NCBI RefSeq assembly: GCF_002966125.1
Contig: NZ_CP027062.1
Location: 2,838,501-2,902,500 of the forward strand
DNA from: Pukyongia salina
GTDB taxonomy: Bacteria > Bacteroidota > Bacteroidia > Flavobacteriales > Flavobacteriaceae
Length of the DNA: 64,000 bases
Reading direction: 5' to 3'
Shown: piece after piece, positions 19,267-27,877 of the stretch
Position numbering within the stretch: the first letter of the stretch is position 1
Layout of the letters: the number at the start of each line of letters is the position of its first letter
The notes under the pieces: generated by a model
Database searches by the model: none
What the model was told of the DNA's origin: nothing
The model's input: the letters and a program-made list of their open reading frames with translations, nothing else
Program-made: the position numbers and the translations under genes

Positions 19267-20817
19267 ATGAAAAAACTTTTTACACTCTGCGTAATGTTGT
19301 TCTTCTCAGTCACATTATTTGTGGCCCAGGAAAAGGATCCTGTTATACAAGCCATGATAAGTGAGGCTAACGACAATTCGCAATTAAAGAATCTCGGGCA
19401 TGAGCTCATGGATGTAATTGGCCCAAGACTGGTTGGAACCCCTCAAATGAAAAACGCACACGACTGGGCGGTTGCAAAGTTCAATACCTGGGGAATTACC
19501 GCTAAAAATGAGCAATGGGGCGAATGGCGAGGATGGGAACGAGGTATTACGCATATCGATATGATACATCCCCGGGTGCAAAGTCTGCGTGGGATGCAAT
19601 TGGCCTGGAGTCCGGGAACAGGCAAGAACGGCATTACCGCCGAACTTCTGGTTTTACCAATGATCAAGGATTCATTAGAATTTGCCAGGTGGTTGCCTTC
19701 GGTAAAAGGGAAATTGGTAATGATCTCTATGCATCAACCCACAGGAAGACCAGATTATAATTGGGAAGAATACGCTACAGAAAAATCATTTACTAAAATG
19801 AAAGAAGAGCGTGAAAAGCAAACCGAAGAATGGCAGGAAAATATGAGACGGACCGGATACGATAGGCGAACCTTGGCGCCGGCATTAGAAAAAGCCGGGG
19901 CAGCAGGTATTGTGATGTCTAACTGGTCCCGTGGTTTTGGGGTAAACAAGATTTTTGGCGCCCGCACAAAAGCGATCCCCACGGTAGATCTGGAATTGGA
20001 GGATTACGGAATGCTCTACAGATTAGTAGAATCCGGACATAAACCCAAACTAAAGATAGTGGCAGAATCTAAAGAATTAGGAATGATGCCAACCTTCAAC
20101 ACTATAGCCGAAATAAGGGGTACTGAAAAACCAGAGGAATACGTCATTCTTTCGGCCCATTTCGATTCCTGGGACGGTGCCACGGGCGCGACCGATAACG
20201 GAACCGGAACCCTCGTAATGATGGAAGCCGCGCGTATATTGAAAAAGCATTATCCTAACCCTAAACGTACCATCCTCGTAGGACTTTGGGGGAGCGAGGA
20301 ACAAGGTCTTAATGGCTCTCGTGCTTTTGTAGAAGATCATCCCGAAATTGTAGACGGGCTACAGGCCCTTTTTAACCAGGATAACGGTACGGGACGCGTA
20401 GTAAGACTTTCAGGTGGAGGCTTTTTAAACTCGTACGACTATCTTGGGCGCTGGCTAGATGCTGTACCTAATGAGATCACCTCCGAAATTGAAACAACTT
20501 TCCCGGGGACACCAGCCCGCGGTGGCTCCGATTACGCTTCTTTTCAGGCGGCAGGTGCACCTGGGTTCAGCCTGAGTTCACTAAGCTGGGCCTATTGGAA
20601 TTATACCTGGCATACTAACAGAGATACTTACGATAAGATAGTTTTTGATGACGTTAGAAATAATGTGATACTTACGGCGATCTTAGCTTATATGGCAAGT
20701 GAAGATCCCGAAAAAACATCACGGGTAAAAGCCGTGCTTCCGGTAAGTAACAGAACAGGAAGGCAGTTGGAATGGCCTACACCCAGATCACCCGAGCGTA
20801 AAGGTGGTGTAGACTAA
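19267..20817 (+). CDS. Exported M28-family zinc aminopeptidase/carboxypeptidase
   Basis: This 516-residue protein has a signal peptide (MKKLFTLCVMLFFSVTLFVAQ). A PA-type insert domain lies in the middle (LEKAGAAGIVMSNWSRG), before the M28 metallopeptidase core. Zinc ligands and catalytic residues are visible in order: His298 (SAHFDSW), Asp310 (ATDNGTG), Glu344-Glu345 (WGSEEQG), Asp372 (NQDNGTG) and His449 (WHTNRDT). The complete set argues for an active di-zinc exopeptidase, working in the periplasm on peptides. It is monocistronic, convergent with the GerW-like gene. Confidence 0.92.
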   Translation: MKKLFTLCVMLFFSVTLFVAQEKDPVIQAMISEANDNSQLKNLGHELMDVIGPRLVGTPQMKNAHDWAVAKFNTWGITAKNEQWGEWRGWERGITHIDMIHPRVQSLRGMQLAWSPGTGKNGITAELLVLPMIKDSLEFARWLPSVKGKLVMISMHQPTGRPDYNWEEYATEKSFTKMKEEREKQTEEWQENMRRTGYDRRTLAPALEKAGAAGIVMSNWSRGFGVNKIFGARTKAIPTVDLELEDYGMLYRLVESGHKPKLKIVAESKELGMMPTFNTIAEIRGTEKPEEYVILSAHFDSWDGATGATDNGTGTLVMMEAARILKKHYPNPKRTILVGLWGSEEQGLNGSRAFVEDHPEIVDGLQALFNQDNGTGRVVRLSGGGFLNSYDYLGRWLDAVPNEITSEIETTFPGTPARGGSDYASFQAAGAPGFSLSSLSWAYWNYTWHTNRDTYDKIVFDDVRNNVILTAILAYMASEDPEKTSRVKAVLPVSNRTGRQLEWPTPRSPERKGGVD

Positions 20818-20831
20818 TTTCAGAACAAAAG

Positions 20832-20872
20832 ACCGCAAGACAGGAAGAGTTTTAAAATTCCCATCTTGCGGT
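20832..20872. terminator. Long inverted repeat between convergent genes, possible terminator
   Basis: Outer arms ACCGCAAGA / TCTTGCGGT (9 bp) and inner arms GGAA / TTCC can form an extended hairpin between the M28 gene and the GerW-like gene. No U-tract follows, so termination would not be of the classical intrinsic type. Confidence 0.5.
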
Positions 20873-20913
20873 TCGCCTAAAATTCAAGACGATCTACTGT
20901 CCTCCATTAAAAC

Positions 20914-21282
20914 CTAGGCGGTCTCCTTTGCCTTACCTCGGTTTTCGTAGATCTTCTCGATCATATCCGGTACCTTTTCGAAAGCGGCGGCCAAACCATG
21001 GGCCTTTCCGGCTTCAATAAAGCTAATTTCCTCACCTTTCGTTACAAGGAATCCTAGGGGTTCGATGCCCATTCCGGCACCGGCTCCCATTCCGTAACCG
21101 GTTTTAGTTTTCTTTTCGATACCTTCTCCTTCACCGGAACCAAATCCCATTCCGATTTTAATCACAGGAACACAAATGAATTCGCCCAATTTAAATTGTT
21201 CGCCTACAACGGTTTCTGTCTTCGCTTCAGTCCTGATAAACTCAGTGATCTGTTTCAATAATTCTTCAAAGTGTAAGACCAT
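20914..21282 (-). CDS. GerW/YtfJ family protein
   Basis: This 122-residue protein matches the GerW (YtfJ) family known from sporulating Firmicutes. It has the start LLKQITEFIRTEAKTETVVGEQFKLGE, the segment VPVIKIGMGFGSGEG, then a Gly-rich middle (GYGMGAGAGMGIEPLGFLV). No membrane span is seen. It lies 10 bases downstream of a DUF2953-type membrane protein gene, the same pairing as ytfI-ytfJ in Bacillus, which suggests the two work together. This organism does not look like a spore former, so a germination role is unlikely here. The function is unknown. Confidence 0.88.
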   Translation of the reverse strand: MVLHFEELLKQITEFIRTEAKTETVVGEQFKLGEFICVPVIKIGMGFGSGEGEGIEKKTKTGYGMGAGAGMGIEPLGFLVTKGEEISFIEAGKAHGLAAAFEKVPDMIEKIYENRGKAKETA

Positions 21283-21292
21283 GACATAATTT

Positions 21293-21796
21293 TTAAGGGT
21301 TAATAATTGATTTAATAATACGGATAGGTCGATTCTCCAAATGTAACGCCAGTCTGTTTCTGTTCTCGAAATTAATGGCGTATGAACCGTTGAACCTATT
21401 CATAAAAAAGAGTACGGGGTATAGTTTTGCATTTAGAATAATATCACCTGTATCCATTTCCAGAATCAGATGTTTTACTTTAAAGGATCGTAATACCTTC
21501 AAAGCTTTTTTTCCTTTACCCATCGTCCATTTTTTATTTTTCTTTTCGGGTTCTTTAAGTTGTTTTTTCCTGCTGAACATTTTCTGAAGTGGAAAGAGAT
21601 CGAAGTTCATAAAAAGAACTTTGAGTTTGATCTTTATCAGCTCTTGTTCATCTCCCAGAATGGATGCCTTTGCAAGCCCTTTAAACTGAATGAAATACTC
21701 GCTGGTAACTGTATCTATCTTAATTATTATGGGCATCCAAAGTAAGTAGATCAAGAGTATTATAAACAGGGATACTATGACGATCCAGGGAGTCAT
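21293..21796 (-). CDS. DUF2953-type membrane protein, partner of GerW-like protein
   Basis: The 167-residue product has one N-terminal membrane helix (WIVIVSLFIILLIYLLWMPI), then a soluble beta-rich part and a Lys-rich linker (KKQLKEPEKKNKKWTMGKGKKALK). The features fit DUF2953, but at low certainty from sequence alone. The main support is context: it sits directly upstream of the GerW/YtfJ-like gene with a 10-base gap. The C-terminal part (GSYAINFENRNRLALHLENRP) would face the side opposite the anchor. Confidence 0.65.
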   Translation of the reverse strand: MTPWIVIVSLFIILLIYLLWMPIIIKIDTVTSEYFIQFKGLAKASILGDEQELIKIKLKVLFMNFDLFPLQKMFSRKKQLKEPEKKNKKWTMGKGKKALKVLRSFKVKHLILEMDTGDIILNAKLYPVLFFMNRFNGSYAINFENRNRLALHLENRPIRIIKSIINP

Positions 21797-21930
21797 AACC
21801 TAATTTTCTGCGAAGTTCGTGAAGGCGAAAATACTTTCCTATGACCCCTGTCAGGAAAGAAAAAATATTCGAAATAAATAATGATTCTGAATAAGTGATC
21901 GAGAGGTCGAACAACTGAATTTAAAGGTGC

Positions 21931-22626
21931 TTATTCGTTTTTCCTTTGAAATTCAACAAATACAACAGGAATAAGGTATTTGCGTTTTAGTTTCCCTTTC
22001 TTTTTTGTGAGAAGTATCAATTCACGTGTGCTTCTCCTGGGACCTTCCGGTACGATAAGTCGGCCGCCCTCTGCAAGCTGATCGATAAGTGGCTGAGGAA
22101 TATGGTCAATTCCGGCGGTAATAATTATAGCATCAAAAGGTGATTTCTCCGGCCATCCCAGGTAACCATCTCCTATCTTAACTTCCACGTTATCATAACC
22201 AAGGCTTTGTAACCTACTGGCTGCGTTGTTCCCTAAGGATTCTATGATCTCTATAGTATATACTTCGGAAACGATCTCGGCCAGAATTGCGGCCTGATAA
22301 CCCGATCCGGTCCCGATCTCCAACACCCTGTCTGTGGGTTTTAGTTTTAATTGCTCTGTCATAAACCCTACTATAAAGGGTTGGGAAATAGTTTGCCCCT
22401 CCCCAATGGTGAGTGGCGCATCTATATAGGCTTTCTCTTTGGCATTTTCAGGCACAAACAAATGCCTAGGCACCTTACGCATAGCATCCAGGGTTACCTT
22501 ATCCCTGATCCCTCTGGATTCTAACTGGGATCTCACCATCTTCTCCCTGCGTTCCGAATAATCGGACTGGCAATTGACGAAAGCCGTAAAAAAAATCAGC
22601 ATAATAAATAAAATTCTTTTCAGCAT
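21931..22626 (-). CDS. pcm: Exported protein-L-isoaspartate O-methyltransferase
   Basis: This 231-residue protein methylates L-isoaspartyl residues in damaged proteins, using S-adenosylmethionine. The family motifs are plain: VPRHLFVPENAKEKAYIDAPLTIGEGQTISQPFIVGFM, then SAM motif I as VLEIGTGSGYQAAIL, then IGDGYLGWPEKSPFDAIIITAGIDHIPQPLIDQL. Unlike the cytoplasmic enzyme, it starts with a hydrophobic export signal ending AFVNCQ. It may therefore be periplasmic or lipidated at that Cys. SAM supply outside the cytoplasm is not obvious, so the location deserves a check. It appears monocistronic. Confidence 0.92.
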   Translation of the reverse strand: MLKRILFIMLIFFTAFVNCQSDYSERREKMVRSQLESRGIRDKVTLDAMRKVPRHLFVPENAKEKAYIDAPLTIGEGQTISQPFIVGFMTEQLKLKPTDRVLEIGTGSGYQAAILAEIVSEVYTIEIIESLGNNAASRLQSLGYDNVEVKIGDGYLGWPEKSPFDAIIITAGIDHIPQPLIDQLAEGGRLIVPEGPRRSTRELILLTKKKGKLKRKYLIPVVFVEFQRKNE

Positions 22627-22817
22627 ATTACCCTCAAAATTGATATTAAGATACGAAATCCTCGAATGCCTTTAAAGACTTTGATCGAGAAATCATTGGA
22701 AAAGCATCTCCTTATTTAAATTTTATTTCACTATATATCAAACAGTTATAAGCTCGTCTATTCTCTTGGCACACTTGTTGAATTTACCGTTATATATAAA
22801 TCATAAAAATTCGAGTT

Positions 22818-22916
22818 ATGAAAGATCTAAAACAACTTTGGAGTGAGAAACTGAGTAAGTGGAATGAAAAATTAGCCGAATATGCTAAAGCTAGTAGCTA
22901 TGCCATCCACAGATAG
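22818..22916 (+). CDS. Micropeptide 2 (32 residues, ASSYAIHR family)
   Basis: The 32-residue product MKDLKQLWSEKLSKWNEK... ends YAKASSYAIHR and is paralogous to the product at 17254. Conserved features are the WNEKL unit, a Tyr-Ala pair, and the invariant ASSYAIHR tail before the stop. Codons for the tail differ from the other copy only by synonymous changes. A terminator follows within about 30 bases. The peroxidase gene lies about 210 bases downstream on the same strand, beyond that terminator. The peptide has no signal or membrane segment and could form an amphipathic helix. Function is unknown. Confidence 0.7.
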   Translation: MKDLKQLWSEKLSKWNEKLAEYAKASSYAIHR

Positions 22917-22942
22917 TTTGTTTCTCGCCAACCGGAACCTTT

Positions 22943-22973
22943 AAAACCCTTTGCTGTTACAGTGAAGGGTTTT
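22943..22973 (+). terminator. Terminator after micropeptide 2
   Basis: The stem AAAACCCTT / AAGGGTTTT with a 13-base loop (itself able to pair CTG with CAG) is followed by more T residues. Confidence 0.75.
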
Positions 22974-23129
22974 TTAATTTAAAGACCTTCGTAAGCATAG
23001 TATAGTTCAAGATTCATGTTATTTACCCTTTCAGGTAGCTTGAGTAAATGTGAAGTGGTCGTTCTGAAAACTGGAAAAAATAAAATGAACCTATATGATG
23101 ATATCTGAAATCATTTTATATTAGCATTT

Positions 23130-25049
23130 ATGAAAAGACTATTACTAGCCGCAACACTTTTATTCTGCTCTCAAGGTTTCGCCCAACTTAATCGGACCTT
23201 CGATGGCACCAACAACAACTTGAACAACCCTGAATGGGGGGCAGCCGAAGCGCATTTTCGCAATTTCATGACTAATGGGTATAGCGATCTCATCTCCGAG
23301 CCCGGAGGACAGGACCGGCCTAATCCAAGAAAAATTAGTAATGCCATTGGGAGTCAGTCTCAATTTATGCCCAACGAGTTAGATCTAAGTGATTTCATCT
23401 GGGGATGGGGACAGTTTATTGATCACGATATCAACCTGAACGATGATAATTTCAATGAACCCAACGATATTCCAGTACCCACCTGCGAGCCCTTGTTCGA
23501 CCCAAATTGCACAGGTTTAGAGACATTACGGATGTTTCGGTCTAAATCCGACCCATCCACCGGTACCGGAATAGGAAATCCACGAAAACACATTAATGAT
23601 ATAACCAGCTATATAGATGGATCGGCTGTGTATGGAAGCGATATAAATCGCGCGAACTGGATACGCACCTTCGTGGATGGCAAGTTGAAAACTTCCAGTG
23701 GTGACCTCCTTCCGTGGAACACCATAGACGGTGAGTTTGACAGTGCAGTAGATCCCAATGCACCTTTTATGGTTTTGGACGGATTCCCAACACCCACCAA
23801 ATTTTTTGTGGGTGGTGATATTAGGGTTAACGAACAACCCGGCCTCGCCTGTTTCCATACCTTGTGGGTGAGAGAACACAACAGGCTCTGTGACGAGATT
23901 AAGGCAGCGAACCCAACCTGGACCGATGAAGAGATCTTTCAGCGGGCAAGAAAGATAGTAGGAGCCCTGATACAAGTAGTTACCTATGAAGAATTTTTAC
24001 CTCATATTGGCATACAACTGGATCCATACATCGGTTATGATGACACAGTAGAACCTAACATCCTGAACTCATTTTCGGCCGCAGCATATCGCTTTGGTCA
24101 TACTATGGTAAATGGGCGTTTGGTGCGATTTGAAGAAAATGGTGATGATTGGATATTTGGAGCGGTAGATCTTAGAGATGGATTCTTTAATCCGTCGATC
24201 TTGAGAGATGAAGGTGGAATAGAGCCTTTTTTCAGAGGTTTGGCGGCCCAGAAACATCAGTTTGTGGATCCACTCATTATGGATGATATTAGAAATTTCC
24301 TCTTTGGCCAACCAGGAGCTGGAGGGATAGATCTGCTATCAATAAACCTGGCACGAGCAAGAGAACGAGGCCTACCCGATTACAATACGATTCGGGCAGA
24401 TCTGTCTCTAACGCCACATGCCGATTTCAATAGCCTTACATCCGATCCTGTATTAAGTGGGAATTTGTCGGCCGTATACGGAGGTGATATCTCTAAGCTC
24501 GATCCATGGATAGGATTTATGAGCGAGGACCATATTCCGGGAACCCTGGTAGGCGAAGGATTACACAGTATCCTGAAACTGCAATTCCAGGCGTTGCGTG
24601 ATGGAGATCGATATTATTACGAGAATGATCCGGCTTTTACAGCTACCGAGATAGATGAACTTAAAAATACAACCTTATCTCAGGTAATTCTACGTAATAC
24701 CGGCATCGAGACCTTACAGGAGGACGTTTTCATTGCAGTGCCCAGAGATCTACTCGCTGTAGAGCTTTTCCCGTTCCCTGAAGTGCGTTCGATAGAGTTA
24801 AAAGCCTACCCTAACCCTGTTCAGAAGTACTTTAACCTTGTAATAGAGAACGCAAGGCCATCTAACGCTACTTTAACTATTTTTAATGTAAACGGACAGG
24901 TAATCTCCACAAGAGCTGTACAGTTAAATAAGGGTCGAAACGAAGTGAACTTCGAACTTAGCGATCGAATTGCCAATGGAATGTACGTGGTAACGCTGGA
25001 GTCTGATGGAGGCACCGGACAACTGAAACTTATTAAAAGAGGTCGTTGA
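23130..25049 (+). CDS. T9SS-exported animal-type haem peroxidase
   Basis: This 639-residue protein has a signal peptide (MKRLLLAATLLFCSQGFAQ). The peroxidase-cyclooxygenase (animal haem peroxidase) domain spans about residues 45-540. Distal His99 lies in WGWGQFIDHDINL, and the Ca-binding/signature part is SYIDGSAVYGSD. The helix with the catalytic Arg region is LWVREHNRLCDEI, and proximal His324 lies in AAAYRFGHTMVNGRL. The last 80 residues form a T9SS type A sorting domain (LKAYPNPVQKYFNLVIENA to a Lys/Arg-rich end). It should be secreted or surface-attached and would oxidise halides or organic substrates with H2O2. It is monocistronic. Confidence 0.93.
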   Translation: MKRLLLAATLLFCSQGFAQLNRTFDGTNNNLNNPEWGAAEAHFRNFMTNGYSDLISEPGGQDRPNPRKISNAIGSQSQFMPNELDLSDFIWGWGQFIDHDINLNDDNFNEPNDIPVPTCEPLFDPNCTGLETLRMFRSKSDPSTGTGIGNPRKHINDITSYIDGSAVYGSDINRANWIRTFVDGKLKTSSGDLLPWNTIDGEFDSAVDPNAPFMVLDGFPTPTKFFVGGDIRVNEQPGLACFHTLWVREHNRLCDEIKAANPTWTDEEIFQRARKIVGALIQVVTYEEFLPHIGIQLDPYIGYDDTVEPNILNSFSAAAYRFGHTMVNGRLVRFEENGDDWIFGAVDLRDGFFNPSILRDEGGIEPFFRGLAAQKHQFVDPLIMDDIRNFLFGQPGAGGIDLLSINLARARERGLPDYNTIRADLSLTPHADFNSLTSDPVLSGNLSAVYGGDISKLDPWIGFMSEDHIPGTLVGEGLHSILKLQFQALRDGDRYYYENDPAFTATEIDELKNTTLSQVILRNTGIETLQEDVFIAVPRDLLAVELFPFPEVRSIELKAYPNPVQKYFNLVIENARPSNATLTIFNVNGQVISTRAVQLNKGRNEVNFELSDRIANGMYVVTLESDGGTGQLKLIKRGR

Positions 25050-25162
25050 TCTTAAGGAGATCCCTCCTATTTCTGGTCAAAGCAGCACAAAAAGCGGCTA
25101 ATTCAGCAGATGTACTATACTATAAAGTATAAGAACTTTGCATAGAAAGAAAAATTAGTGCT

Positions 25163-25423
25163 ATGGACCTAACAAACCTACTTGGAAATTCTGCTGCGTT
25201 TCTTACCACCATCAGTTTTTTGCCGCAGGCTATAAAAACAATACGATCGGGAAACACCAGACAATTATCACTGCCCATGTTCCTGTTATTTGTAAGTGGT
25301 GTATTTATTTGGATCTTATACGGGATTCTAAATGAGCAATTACCAATAATATTGGGAAATGCCATAACCTTTCTATTTGCGGGAACTATCCTGGTATTCA
25401 AACTCAGGGACTTGAGAAAATAA
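25163..25423 (+). CDS. SemiSWEET family transporter
   Basis: This 86-residue protein has three membrane helices (about residues 8-25, 38-56 and 62-80). The hallmark is the FLPQ motif in helix 1 (ATTISFLPQAIKTIRSGNTRQLSLPMFLLF). SemiSWEETs are half-size MtN3/saliva/PQ-loop proteins that dimerise to move sugars across the inner membrane. Length and motifs fit the family exactly. It stands just upstream of the permease gene, with about 70 bases between. Confidence 0.92.
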   Translation: MDLTNLLGNSAAFLTTISFLPQAIKTIRSGNTRQLSLPMFLLFVSGVFIWILYGILNEQLPIILGNAITFLFAGTILVFKLRDLRK

Positions 25424-25493
25424 GAGAAGACACAAACCCCAGGATGTTGTTGCTAATTTAATGGACAAATGTCTTATTATTGTAACAACAACC

Positions 25494-27683
25494 ATGGACG
25501 ATAATAAGCATATAAAGAAGTTTGGAACCTTTGGTGGGGTATTTACTCCTACCCTCCTAACTATCCTTGGTGTTATAATGTATCTCCGGATGGGATGGGT
25601 TGTAGGTAATGCAGGATTACTGGGTGCCTGGTTAATTATTATAATTTCTTTCCTCATCACCCTTTGTACAGCCCTATCGATGTCTGCTATTACCACCAAT
25701 ATTCGAATCGGGGCTGGTGGAGCTTACGCCATCATATCACAATCACTCGGCCTAGAAGTTGGGGGAAGTTTGGGAATTCCCCGATATATATCGCAGGGAC
25801 TGGCGGTTACCATGTATATTTTTGGTTTCAGGGAAGGATGGTTGGGGATCTTTCCGGATCATAATCCGTTCCTAGTGGATATATCCGCCTTTATTGGCTT
25901 ATTTACCATTGCTTATATAAGTGCAAACCTGGCCATAAAGACACAATACATTATTATGGTAGTGATCGTGGCCTCATTGGTTTCGGTCGTAATGGCTGCC
26001 TACGATGGTTCTATGTCCATTGCAACCGATGAAGCTTTAAAATGGGGAACCTTTAAGGGATCTCCCGAAAATAACTTCCGCGGAAGTAACTTTTGGCTGG
26101 TTTTTGCAGTGTTTTTCCCCGCTGCCACAGGAATAATGGCTGGCGCTAATATGTCTGGAGAACTCAAAGATCCGCGCAAGAGTATTCCTGTTGGGACTTT
26201 ATGGGCAATTGGGGTGAGTTTTGTGATCTACATGCTTCTGGCCTTTTGGCTTGCACGCACAGCTACCGAACAAGAACTCATTTCAAATTACAATATCATA
26301 ATCGAAAAGGCGTATGTAGGACCATTGATCATCGCAGGTGTGTTAGGAGCAACCTTCTCTTCGGCCCTGGCATCTATAGTAGGTTCCTCCCGTATATTAT
26401 TTGCCATGGGCGAACACAATGTGTTACCCTATTCTAAGTTTCTTGCAGGACAAAGTAAAAACGGTCAGCCAAGAAATGCGATGCTGGTAACCGGCATACT
26501 TATTTTTGCAACCATGTTACTTAGAAACCTCAATGCCGTGGCGCCGCTGGTAACATTGTTCTTTTTAGTGACCTATGCCATGATCAATATAGTGGTGATC
26601 ATCGAGCAAAATTTAGGGTTGATAAGTTATCGGCCCATTTTCAAGGTAAAACGCTGGATCCCATGGCTGGGGCTGGTCTCTTCAGTTTTAGCAATGTTCA
26701 TTATTAACCCAACCATCAGCCTTATTACCATCGCTATTGTGCTGGCGGTATATTGGTATCTATCCAGACAAAATTTAGAAACACCATTTGAAGATGTGCG
26801 AAGTGGTTTATTTGTTTCTTTTGCTGAATGGGCCGCTAAACATACCTGGGGAATGAAGAAGATGCAACAACGCGCCTGGAAACCTAACCTGATGGTGCCC
26901 GTTAGAGATATAATTGGAGTTAGGGGAAATTTCGAATTCCTGAGGAATATCGCCAGTCCGAAAGGTTCTATCAAACTCCTGGGAATTGAGGCAAATTCAG
27001 AAGAAAGCGAAATGACGAAGCATTTGGACGAACTGGCAGCTTCGTTTCGCGACAAAGGGGTATTCTCCTCCTGGACCGTAATCAACACTACTGAATTCGC
27101 AAAAGGTGTGAATTACGGTAACCAGGCCCTGAGAGGTGCTTTTTTCAGGCCTAATGTTGTTTTCCTCAACTTACAGCAGCACGATGATTACGAAACCGAA
27201 CTGCGTCCCGTAATAAAAGAATGTATTAGGCTGGAAATAGGGGTATTATTATTCCAGTCGCATCCTACTGCACTTTTAGGGCAACGCAATACCATTAATG
27301 TTTGGGTTAGTAACCGTAAGAATAATTGGAGCCTGGGCTGGGATATTGGAAACCTGGACCTCTCAACCTTGATCGCATATAAACTTATGAAGAATTGGAA
27401 AGCGAGAATAAGGCTTATAACGGTTATAGATGACGTAGAGGAGGTTGAAAATGCCACGAAATTCCTCGATTCCCTGATAAACCTCGCTCGCCTTCCCGAA
27501 ACCTTAATGGAAGTTTGTGTGGGCGATTTTAAGGATGTTGTGACCGCAGCACCGCATGCCGACCTCAATATCTTCGGAATGCAGGAAGATCTGAGATTCG
27601 AATTTGTTCAGGAAATGACTTCGAAAACGAATAGTTCGTGCTTGTTTGTAAAAGATTCAGGGCACGAAAGTATACTGGCGTGA
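25494..27683 (+). CDS. APC-superfamily permease of the cation-chloride cotransporter type
   Basis: From Met at 25494 the protein has 729 residues; the longer frame from 25461 adds 11 poor codons. The N-terminus KFGTFGGVFTPTLLTILGVIMYLRMGWVVG is the typical first helix of Na-K-Cl cotransporters. About 12 membrane helices cover residues 20-430, with conserved stretches such as AVFFPAATGIMAGANMSGELKDPRKSIP and ALASIVGSSRILFAMGEHNVLP. A ~270-residue cytoplasmic C-domain follows, as in CCC proteins. Expected role is ion-coupled uptake of chloride/cations or amino acids; the substrate cannot be told from sequence. Confidence 0.88.
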   Translation: MDDNKHIKKFGTFGGVFTPTLLTILGVIMYLRMGWVVGNAGLLGAWLIIIISFLITLCTALSMSAITTNIRIGAGGAYAIISQSLGLEVGGSLGIPRYISQGLAVTMYIFGFREGWLGIFPDHNPFLVDISAFIGLFTIAYISANLAIKTQYIIMVVIVASLVSVVMAAYDGSMSIATDEALKWGTFKGSPENNFRGSNFWLVFAVFFPAATGIMAGANMSGELKDPRKSIPVGTLWAIGVSFVIYMLLAFWLARTATEQELISNYNIIIEKAYVGPLIIAGVLGATFSSALASIVGSSRILFAMGEHNVLPYSKFLAGQSKNGQPRNAMLVTGILIFATMLLRNLNAVAPLVTLFFLVTYAMINIVVIIEQNLGLISYRPIFKVKRWIPWLGLVSSVLAMFIINPTISLITIAIVLAVYWYLSRQNLETPFEDVRSGLFVSFAEWAAKHTWGMKKMQQRAWKPNLMVPVRDIIGVRGNFEFLRNIASPKGSIKLLGIEANSEESEMTKHLDELAASFRDKGVFSSWTVINTTEFAKGVNYGNQALRGAFFRPNVVFLNLQQHDDYETELRPVIKECIRLEIGVLLFQSHPTALLGQRNTINVWVSNRKNNWSLGWDIGNLDLSTLIAYKLMKNWKARIRLITVIDDVEEVENATKFLDSLINLARLPETLMEVCVGDFKDVVTAAPHADLNIFGMQEDLRFEFVQEMTSKTNSSCLFVKDSGHESILA

Positions 27684-27742
27684 TGTCCGGCGAATCTCTT
27701 CAGAATAAAAAAATAATTCCTACAAAATCACTCAAATATTCC

Positions 27743-27758
27743 TACGTGTTTACACGTA
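27743..27758. promoter_or_regulatory. Palindromic element (candidate operator) of cassette 1
   Basis: TACGTGTTTACACGTA is a perfect 7-2-7 inverted repeat. It starts exactly 107 bases before the start of the -7 box, the same distance as in cassette 2. It looks like a dimeric regulator site acting from upstream, probably as an activator site. The regulator is unknown. Confidence 0.65.
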
Positions 27759-27849
27759 CAAAGACAATATATTCGATGTATTGCATATTTTACTCGTTAT
27801 AAAGCAGCTGCTAACTTATTATTTAACAGTTAGATATACATAAGTGGTC

Positions 27850-27857
27850 TATATTTG
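27850..27857 (+). promoter_or_regulatory. Promoter -7 box of cassette 1
   Basis: TATATTTG matches the Bacteroidota consensus TAnnTTTG and lies 28 bases before the A1 start codon. The -33 region lacks a clean TTG (it reads CAGTTAG), which fits a promoter needing an activator. Confidence 0.65.
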
Positions 27858-27877
27858 TAATACCAAATTTACTACTT

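Larger units (their letters stand above)
27738..27857 (+). repeat. Duplicated promoter region, copy 1 (aligned with 29858-29977)
   Basis: This segment aligns without gaps, at an offset of 2120 bases, with 29858-29977 upstream of the second cassette. Shared blocks include ATTCCTACG, the palindrome, TTCGATGTA, TCGTTAT, TTTAACA and the -7 box. The body between the blocks has drifted, so conservation is selective. Confidence 0.8.
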
